Part shown: positions 9,440 through 12,186 of the stretch, piece by piece
Layout of the letters: the number at the start of each line of letters is the position of its first letter
Position numbering within the stretch: the stretch's first letter is position 1
Origin: Chromera velia
Lineage: Eukaryota; Sar; Chromeraceae
DNA: 12,186 bases
Assembly (NCBI GenBank): GCA_018398765.1
Contig: JAHBMJ010002634.1
Coordinates: 1 to 12,186 of the forward strand
Reading direction: 5' to 3'
Program-made: the position numbers and the translations under genes
The notes under the pieces: generated by a model
What the model saw: only the letters and a program-made list of their open reading frames with translations
What the model was told of the DNA's origin: nothing
The model's database searches: none

Positions 9440-10478
9440 GAAGGAAGGAAGGAAGGAAGGAAGGAAGGAAGAAAAAAAAGAAAAAAGAAAGAAAGAAAGA
9501 AAGAAAGAAAGGAAGGAAGGAAGGAAGGAAGGAATGAGGGAAGGAAGGAAGGAAGGAAGGAAGGAAGGAGGGAAGGAAGGAAGGAAGGAAGGAAGGAAAT
9601 AAGGAAGGAAGGAAGGAAGGAAGGAAGGAAAGAAGGAAGGAAGGAAGGAAGGAAGGAAAGAAGGAAGGAAGGAAGGAAGGAAGGAAGGAAGGAAAGGAAG
9701 GAAGGAAGGAAGGAAGGAATGAGGGAGGCCTTGCAGCCAAGCCCACGCACAATATCGAAAAAAGAAATCCCAGTCGATTTGATGAAATCAGTCAGGCACC
9801 TCAATTCACTGCAGCCTTATGCAAGCTGGCTGGCTGACTGACTGACTGACCAGGTCTTCTCAAAGAACATCACCACCTGGCTCGAGATGATGAAGCAGTC
9901 CACCGTCACCAGGCCCATCACCTTCCCGATCACAGACCAAGCCCATCTGCGGACAGACAGAAAGACACCCGAGAAGAAAGGATGCAGACTCGGAGAGCGT
10001 GCTGCCGAGATGTGCGTGCTTCAGCTGTCCATGCGAGAGAGCGTGCAATTCGTCGTAGACGGACATTTACATGCATGCATCTATTACAAATGCCCACAAG
10101 ACTGCATAGAATATCGGGAGAACTTCTTGACGAGGCACTTAGCTGCACTGACTTTCGTGGAAGGCTGAGGATCTGCGCGATCACTTCTATGAAGAGCAGG
10201 CAGCAGAACGCCAACTCGCAGTAGTAGAGGAACGGGGTCACTCGCTCCACCACAGTTCGGTATGCAAACATGATGCACTGGTACATGGAGAGAAGGATGA
10301 TGGCACCACTGTAGACAGGATTTCCGTAGTTCACCAAGAACTTCATGTAGTCCGGGAGCTGGACCACACTCAGCGGGGCAAGCGCGAAGCCTGCCGCCAC
10401 TGCAGACACCAGCCCCCAAAGTGCAGTCCACAGGAAGATGTACCATGTCAGTTCGCAGTCCTCCGTGCAGAGGCCCAT
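286..10478 (-). CDS. Slo/BK-type (KCNMA1-like) potassium channel alpha subunit, 20 exons, 3' end beyond window
   Basis: Predicted plasma-membrane K+ channel gated through cytosolic RCK domains. Exons in sense order: 10478-10153, 9946-9851, 9153-9103, 8668-8598, 8427-8335, 7997-7897, 7520-7407, 7109-7056, 6579-6472, 6223-6161, 6037-6006, 5803-5628, 5292-5132, 4795-4695, 4194-3933, 3465-2594, 2268-2063, 1534-1450, 949-835, 528-286. All junctions keep frame with GT-AG borders, giving about 1110 residues without a stop. Seen: an S0-like helix, S1 to S6, TVGYGE at residues 234-239, RCK1 from about 285, a linker at about 604-840, RCK2 from about 850. The order matches animal BK (about 1,200 residues). 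The ATG at 10478 is the first after an in-frame TAG at 10508-10506 and has purine at -3 and G at +4; an upstream non-coding exon is possible. The last exon is the least certain. Family assignment is strong; whether Ca2+ or another ligand gates it is unknown. Confidence 0.88.
835..2268 (-). CDS. Channel exons 17-19: RCK2 core
   Basis: Exons 2268-2063, 1534-1450 and 949-835 join in phase (residues about 894-1029). TSVVVLSPVVPSDW, ELFDLERCGFRSARAIVCQL and ADASCIFTVRLIEG fit the BK RCK2 strand-helix order ([37 protein letters not shown]). VPVIAELIFDSNAAFL aligns with IPIITELVNDTNVQFL immediately before the calcium bowl. The bowl itself is replaced by GGSSGSSPVDD. Exon 19 ends at AAAAG|gtgggc. The acceptor and first 27 nt of exon 18 are duplicated upstream in the preceding intron. 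Confidence 0.82.
950..1449 (-). other. Channel intron 18 (no further content recognised)
   Basis: The intron is 500 nt, from gtcagtcatttt to gtcatgcag. Exons 18 and 19 join in phase across it (AG|C gives Ser991). The animal BK linker that would fall here is absent from the protein. I found no convincing additional exon. Confidence 0.65.
1508..1675 (-). repeat. Duplicated exon 18 acceptor flanking a small fold-back element
   Basis: A 38-bp sequence is found at 1508-1545 and identically at 1638-1675. In sense it carries the catgcatgcag acceptor and the first 27 nt of exon 18. Between the copies lies a segment whose ends form a perfect 23-bp inverted repeat (1545-1567 and 1616-1638, with ends reading GCATTTTCTTTC and GAAAGAAAATGC). 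The 48-nt AT-rich centre contains a second TTTCATACAGAAT and ATTAATACA copies. It could be a MITE-like insertion or a template-switch duplication. Confidence 0.88.
2396..2453. repeat. (TTTC)n/(GTTC)n microsatellite
   Basis: Runs of tttctttc and gttcgttcgttcgttcg lie in channel intron 16 (2593-2269). The rest of that 325-nt intron shows no further exon: exon 16 joins exon 17 directly in phase. Confidence 0.9.
2594..3465 (-). CDS. Channel exon 16: long RCK1-RCK2 linker and start of RCK2
   Basis: This is the largest exon (872 nt, residues 604-894). The first 240 or so residues are low-complexity, rich in Ser, Pro, Gly and Glu, and lack recognisable secondary structure, so they are probably disordered. 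They contain three RRx(S/T) sites (RRFS, RRPS, RRVT), which fit basophilic kinases. The C-terminal part starts RCK2: GGHVLFCWIP aligns with SGHVVVCIFG of BK, and ALEHFVRPLR (completed by the next exon) aligns with GLRNLVMPLR. The donor is CAG|gtcagc. The animal BK linker is shorter, so this is an expansion. Confidence 0.85.
3528..3586. repeat. 19-bp direct repeat with A-rich spacer
   Basis: ATCTACGTTCACCGAATTC at 3528-3546 recurs at 3568-3586 with one difference (TAT for TAC), at a 40-bp period, separated by an A-rich spacer. It is in the same intron as the 38-bp tandem repeat. Confidence 0.85.
3727..3817. repeat. 38-bp tandem repeat, 2.4 copies, each with a palindrome
   Basis: Units are 3727-3764, 3765-3802 and a partial at 3803-3817, beginning gatccctcgattcaa. 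Each full unit contains CAAGACAGGTCTTG, a 6+6 inverted repeat around AG. A decayed copy seems to precede it at about 3690-3725 (ttggtgcactacgaccc). It lies in channel intron 15 (3932-3466). Confidence 0.92.
3933..7109 (-). CDS. Channel exons 8-15: RCK1 domain
   Basis: Eight exons (7109-7056, 6579-6472, 6223-6161, 6037-6006, 5803-5628, 5292-5132, 4795-4695, 4194-3933) encode residues 285-603. RHIVVAGAATART followed by IVDFLTEFFHED matches [25 protein letters not shown]. Further anchors are GSIVDEMDLLR (GSVLNPHDLAR in BK), VVRVMAIKRAAPDARIMCLL ([20 protein letters not shown]), CLDEFKLQLLAKSCVVPGFG ([20 protein letters not shown]) and EYFDGCTNELYDEPLSRAYEG ([21 protein letters not shown]). The acidic cluster SDDSDS before VVR includes an Asp (393) at the position of the BK RCK1 Ca2+-site residue Asp367. 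Exon 11 is only 32 nt. As in BK, no classical GxGxxG is present, so NAD binding is unlikely. Confidence 0.88.
4577..4728 (-). repeat. Three tandem copies of the exon 14 3' end with its splice donor (59-bp period)
   Basis: A roughly 29-bp segment encoding RDVVMDILE and ending in CTCGAGAG plus the donor region occurs at about 4695-4728 (true exon end, AG|gtgcgt), 4636-4667 (AG|ctgcgt, donor GT lost) and 4577-4607 (AG|gtgcgt, donor intact). Spacers are T-rich in sense. The exon ends are exactly 59 nt apart each time. Only the first copy joins exon 15 in frame. Confidence 0.92.
7407..7520 (-). CDS. Channel exon 7: S6 and start of gating ring linker
   Basis: The exon lies between a gcatgcag acceptor and a gtcagag donor and is 38 whole codons (residues 247-284). 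SRLFTILVIASGIALFSIHL matches BK [20 protein letters not shown], including a Gly at the gating-hinge region. It is followed by the basic stretch RARRRGGG, the equivalent of the short S6-RCK1 linker (GNRKKYGG in BK). Confidence 0.9.
7521..7896 (-). other. Channel introns 5-8, 12-13 and 19 (gene-free stretches)
   Basis: Apart from intron 6 given by these coordinates (376 nt), introns 8334-7998, 7406-7110, 7055-6580, 5627-5293, 5131-4796 and 834-529 are each about 300 nt or longer. They contain only short CAGA/CTGT-type repeats (for example 6424-6471, beginning at the exon 9 donor) and TGCATG motifs. No RNA gene or extra exon is supported. Confidence 0.6.
7861..7896 (-). repeat. (GTCA)n/(GTCG)n array starting at the exon 6 splice donor
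   Basis: In sense the intron starts gtcagtcagtcagtcagtcg and continues with gtcggtcggtgagt. The first repeat unit is the splice donor itself. The array supplies several GT donors at 4-nt steps. The same design is at 9850-9833 (gtcagtcagtcagtcag). Confidence 0.9.
7897..8668 (-). CDS. Channel exons 4-6: S4-S5 linker, S5, turret, pore helix and selectivity filter
   Basis: Exon 4 (8668-8598), exon 5 (8427-8335) and exon 6 (7997-7897) join in phase. Residues about 166-182 and 183-195 form the end of the S4-S5 linker and S5 (GGVFMYVCSMLFLIFERLGEP, compare [20 protein letters not shown]). The turret is short. The pore helix and filter read YFLFVTVGTVGYGEIVPTNT. TVGYG is the canonical K+ filter; the residue after it is Glu238/239 region rather than the Asp typical of BK and Kv channels. 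Donors are gtcagc, gtcagc and gtcagt. Confidence 0.9.
8496..8527. repeat. (CA)n microsatellite next to a T11 run
   Basis: A dinucleotide run of about 16 units follows a T run at 8484-8494, inside channel intron 4 (8597-8428). Confidence 0.95.
8872..8903. repeat. (CAGG)n microsatellite
   Basis: Eight CAGG/AGGC units lie in channel intron 3 (9102-8669). Besides this and the GTGA-rich stretch, I see no exon in that 434-nt intron. Confidence 0.95.
8971..9030 (-). repeat. GTGA/GTAAGT-rich repeat inside intron 3
   Basis: In channel sense this stretch has two GTAAGT and several GTGAGT strings (for example cagtgagtgagtgattgagt). All are strong donor-like sequences in the middle of an intron whose inferred donor is gtcagc. 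Confidence 0.8.
9103..9153 (-). CDS. Channel exon 3: S4 segment (51 nt)
   Basis: This small exon begins after a ttcag acceptor and ends in AA before gtcagc. Its first G completes the TG left by exon 2 (Trp141) and its last AA plus the next G makes Lys158. The peptide FSFSFLAALRLFATYN aligns with WLGLRFLRALRLIQFS of BK S4 without gaps once the shared Trp is included. Only one arginine (Arg151) remains, at the BK Arg213 position. A different frame of the same DNA gives a long ORF through the neighbouring repeat, which is not coding. Confidence 0.8.
9154..9850 (-). other. Intron 2 of the channel gene, containing the giant purine/pyrimidine repeat
   Basis: This 697-nt intron, the longest reconstructed, begins gtcagtcagtcagtcagcc and ends cgtcgttcag. 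Most of it is the GGAA/GAAA repeat, which is CUUCC/CUUU in the transcript. A frame in its first part (CELRCLTDFIKS...) has an acceptor-like gctgcag at 9809, but it lacks a following donor in phase. Confidence 0.8.
9244..9725. repeat. (GGAA)n/(GAAA)n purine tract, about 480 bp
   Basis: The plus strand is nearly all purine. Uninterrupted purine runs are 9321-9534 (214 nt), 9536-9599 and 9601-9719. Larger blocks are repeated within it: a gaaaggaaggccggcaggca block twice at 9260-9325, and an A8-rich gaaaaaaaagaaaaaag block at about 9391 and 9471. It lies inside intron 2 of the channel. The long ORFs through it on both strands are artefacts of the tetranucleotide period. Confidence 0.95.
9851..10478 (-). 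CDS. Channel exons 1-2: N-terminus, S0-like helix, S1, S2, S3
   Basis: Exon 1 (10478-10153) and exon 2 (9946-9851) join as AA|A. Hydrophobic segments lie at about residues 12-34 (S0-like, after MGLCTEDCEL), 55-73 (S1), 82-104 (S2) and 118-137 (S3). The stretch RKWAWSVIGK followed by VTVDCF lines up with DKLWFWLEV followed by VVDFF in animal BK, which fixes S2-S3. By this alignment the S3 aspartate (Asp125) and an acidic S2 residue (Glu88 at the BK Asp153 position) are kept, while the BK S2 Arg167 position is Gln102. If the ttag at 10506 were an acceptor, exon 1 would start at 10505 and add nine residues, but every other acceptor here ends CAG, mostly TGCAG, so I prefer the ATG. Confidence 0.82.
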
Positions 10479-11364
10479 CTCGATCTCTATAAGCAACTTC
10501 TCCCCCTAATCAGCAAATCAAATCAGTCGTCTGTCAGTCTGTCTGTCTGTCTTTTCAAGAAGAAGAATAAGATAAAGAGCAGCTCCCCCTCACGGGGGTC
10601 CCTCGGTCTCTCTCTCTCTCTCTCTCTCTTCTTTTCTTTCTCCAGGTCAGGAACTGCATGAGGTCATTTCAGGTAACCGCTCTTGGCTCGCTCATCTTTC
10701 CTTCAGGTTGCGATTCCATGGAGAAAGAAGGCAATTGTACAGTTGTATATAAATGTCTGAATCTGTATCGAAGAATGGACGGACGAATGATCGATATAAG
10801 ATGTACAGAATACAGAATTAATTGCATGCATATGCATGCTCACATATATATATACCTTCGCTGGAGCATCCGAGGGCAGCTCAGAACGCCAAAGGCCCAC
10901 CAAATTTGTACTTTTTTACATCATCCGTTGATTGTATGTGTATTGTATTGATTTCCTATCATTTCTAACCAGAATTTTCGGAATTTTCAGCGAAAATTTA
11001 ATGAATTTTGAGGCAATTTTTCACTGTCATATGAATTTTCGAAGTAAAAAAGTCCTCCCACACAAAGGAACTCCTCATCAATTAAGGAACTCACCTTTAA
11101 GATGCCAGACTGCGTGTGTCACGGACCCATGCACGTTCTTACCTGGAATGACTTGCATGATTGATCGATCGGATTCGATCGGCCCGGCCCTTTTTTGAAC
11201 ATCGATCTTTTCACTGAAGCTGTACTTGCCACAGCTGCAATAAATCGATCGTTCGCGACTCTCATTGGAATGCAGTCCCAGGCAGGGGGGATTCACGACC
11301 GTAAGGAATTGCTCAAGTTGCATGGTGTTAGAACGAGAGGAGTGGTGAGAGATCGACACGAGCG
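10479..11364. promoter_or_regulatory. Divergent intergenic region between the channel and hydrolase starts
   Basis: About 890 bp with no supported coding exon. It holds a (TC)n tract at 10607-10628, TATA-like strings near 10745 (tgtatataaat) and 10843 (atatatata), a TGCATGCATATGCATGC block at 10823-10839 (the TGCATGC core is a known AP2-type site in apicomplexans), and an AT-rich stretch at 10970-11045 with repeated GAATTTTC. Two consensus donors in channel sense, TTCCAG|gtaaga near 11143 and TTAAAG|gtgagt near 11098, could end a 5' non-coding exon of the channel. None of these sites is proven. Confidence 0.45.
10970..11045. repeat. GAATTTTC motif cluster
   Basis: GAATTTTC occurs at about 10972, 10981 and 11033, with near copies (GAATTTTG, CAATTTTTC) and one inverted copy (CGAAAATT at 10991-10998), in the most AT-rich part of the divergent spacer. 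This could be a clustered binding site or a decayed repeat. Confidence 0.4.
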
Positions 11365-11901
11365 ATGGGCGGTTCAACATCGTCGGAATTCGGTGGGTGA
11401 ACGGTTTTCCACCGAATATATATGCGGATCCTTACATGTACGCCGATGGATCCTGTGATTGACTGCAGATCCCCTCACTTATGAGTACGATGACGGAGGG
11501 TGCTCCCGGGAGTTCATTGTCAACAAGAAGGTAGGCGACGCGTCAGTCGGCCCTCTTGCCAATCGTCCAAGACGATCTGCCGTCTCCGGGACAAGCCATT
11601 GCACTCCGTCTATGTTTGAATATTTTGTCAGATGGCTCATGTGCCTCTCCTCAGACTGAGACACTAAACAGTCGGTGCATGAAGTGCTGTTTGCGGGGGC
11701 AACCGGGCGTCGCCATATTCGCATCTGAGTCGAGACGGGTGGAGACGGCAAGTGTGGATCGGACGTCTGTTTACTTTGGCCTGCCTGCATGGATCGAAGG
11801 GGAACGCAACAGTTTTGTGACTGCCGCATTGGTCTCGTTTGTTTCATGACACACCATTTCGTCTCCTAGCTTGGATCAGCCCGACAGGCGGTACGCACGC
11901 A

Positions 11902-11934
<33 letters not shown>

Positions 11935-12148
11935 GCGCACGCACACACAATGAATGAATGAATGTCTCACAGGGTCTCCGTCTGGCCGTCTACGCGTGGG
12001 CTCCAGGTGGCTTAGTGGGGTCATCTGAGGAGAGTCCTTCGAGACGCCCTGATGCGGTGGTCGTCTTCTTTCATGGGCTGGGGGGGCACTCGCGGTCCGG
12101 GCTTCTCGCCCAACCGGGGTTCAAATTTGAGAATAGCTGGGCCCAAAA
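11365..12148 (+). CDS. Alpha/beta hydrolase (monoacylglycerol lipase / lysophospholipase-like), N-terminal 88 residues, continues beyond window
   Basis: Three exons: 11365-11392, 11469-11530 and 11973-12148, with donors gtgggt, gtaggc and gtgagt and acceptors ctgcag and cacag. All phases agree. Exon 1 gives MGGSTSSEF, whose Gly2 and Ser6 fit the N-myristoylation consensus, so membrane attachment is possible. EFIVNKKGLRLAVYAWAP followed by DAVVVFFHGLGGHSR (His64-Gly65) is the start of the Hydrolase_4 fold: strand, then the HG oxyanion-hole turn, as in MGLL and apicomplexan lysophospholipases that read HGxxSHxR. The nucleophile GxSxG, Asp and His should be on later exons outside the window. Substrate (monoacylglycerol, lysolipid or acyl-protein) cannot be told. 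The start has purine at -3 and G at +4. The first 76-nt intron is the shortest seen here. Confidence 0.78.
11901..11964. repeat. (AC)n/(CG) run followed by (AATG)n
   Basis: An alternating purine-pyrimidine run (acacac then acgcgcgcacgcacacac) and four AATG units end 8 nt before the acceptor of hydrolase exon 3. Such a run can adopt Z-DNA. It lies in hydrolase intron 2 (11531-11972), in which I see no additional exon. Confidence 0.9.
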
Positions 12149-12186
12149 GTGAGTGGGAAGAGAGAGAGGGATGGAGAGGGGGGGGG

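Noticed and set aside
9725-9808. Possible channel exon CELRCLTDFIKSTGISFFDIVRG after a gctgcag acceptor
   Set aside because: It would need a 42-nt intron, has no in-phase donor before the repeat, and exon 2 joins the S4-like exon at 9153 directly with a clear BK match.
9025-9841. Long ORFs (about 200-260 codons) on both strands through the GGAA/GAAA repeat
   Set aside because: They only translate a tetranucleotide repeat, open in several frames on both strands; the repeat sits in an intron whose flanking exons join in phase.
10645-10671. 27-nt plus-strand exon between a pyrimidine tract ending ccag and gtaacc
   Set aside because: Could be a non-coding exon of the hydrolase, but nothing in the sequence links it; the tract is a TC microsatellite.
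11479-11849. ORFs of 97 and 122 codons on opposite strands in hydrolase intron 2
   Set aside because: They overlap each other and the exon-2 edge, lack family features, and exons 2 and 3 join in phase across them.

Overview
This is an intron-dense nuclear window from a microbial eukaryote. It has many short exons, GT-AG introns of about 75 to 700 nt that mostly end in TGCAG, frequent TGCATGCA motifs, and abundant purine/pyrimidine tetranucleotide repeats inside introns. I infer an alveolate, with a chromerid such as Chromera or a coccidian relative as the best guess. That is inference from style, not proof.

Most of the window (about 10478 down to 286, minus strand) is one gene for a Slo/BK-type, calcium-activated-like potassium channel alpha subunit. 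I reconstructed 20 coding exons. At all 19 junctions the reading phases agree, and the joined product (about 1110 residues so far) follows animal BK in order: an S0-like helix, S1 to S4, S5, a pore with TVGYGE, S6, RCK1, a long disordered linker, and RCK2. The final part of RCK2 should lie beyond the left edge. By my alignment, S4 keeps only one arginine and the RCK2 calcium bowl aspartates are replaced by a Gly/Ser stretch.

On the right (from 11365, plus strand) a divergent gene begins: an alpha/beta hydrolase of the monoacylglycerol lipase / apicomplexan lysophospholipase type. It has an N-myristoylation-like start (MGGSTS) and an HGLGGHSR oxyanion motif, and it runs off the right edge. The roughly 890 bp between the two starts is a probable shared promoter region.

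The most unusual structure is in the introns. The 3' end of one exon with its splice donor is present three times at a 59-bp period, one copy having a dead donor. The 5' end of another exon with its acceptor is present twice around a small fold-back element. Other introns carry 38-bp and 40-bp duplications, a 480-bp purine tract, and tandem GTCA arrays that begin exactly at the splice donor. Nine of 20 inferred donors are GTCAG. No RNA genes, CRISPR arrays or protein-coding transposons were seen.
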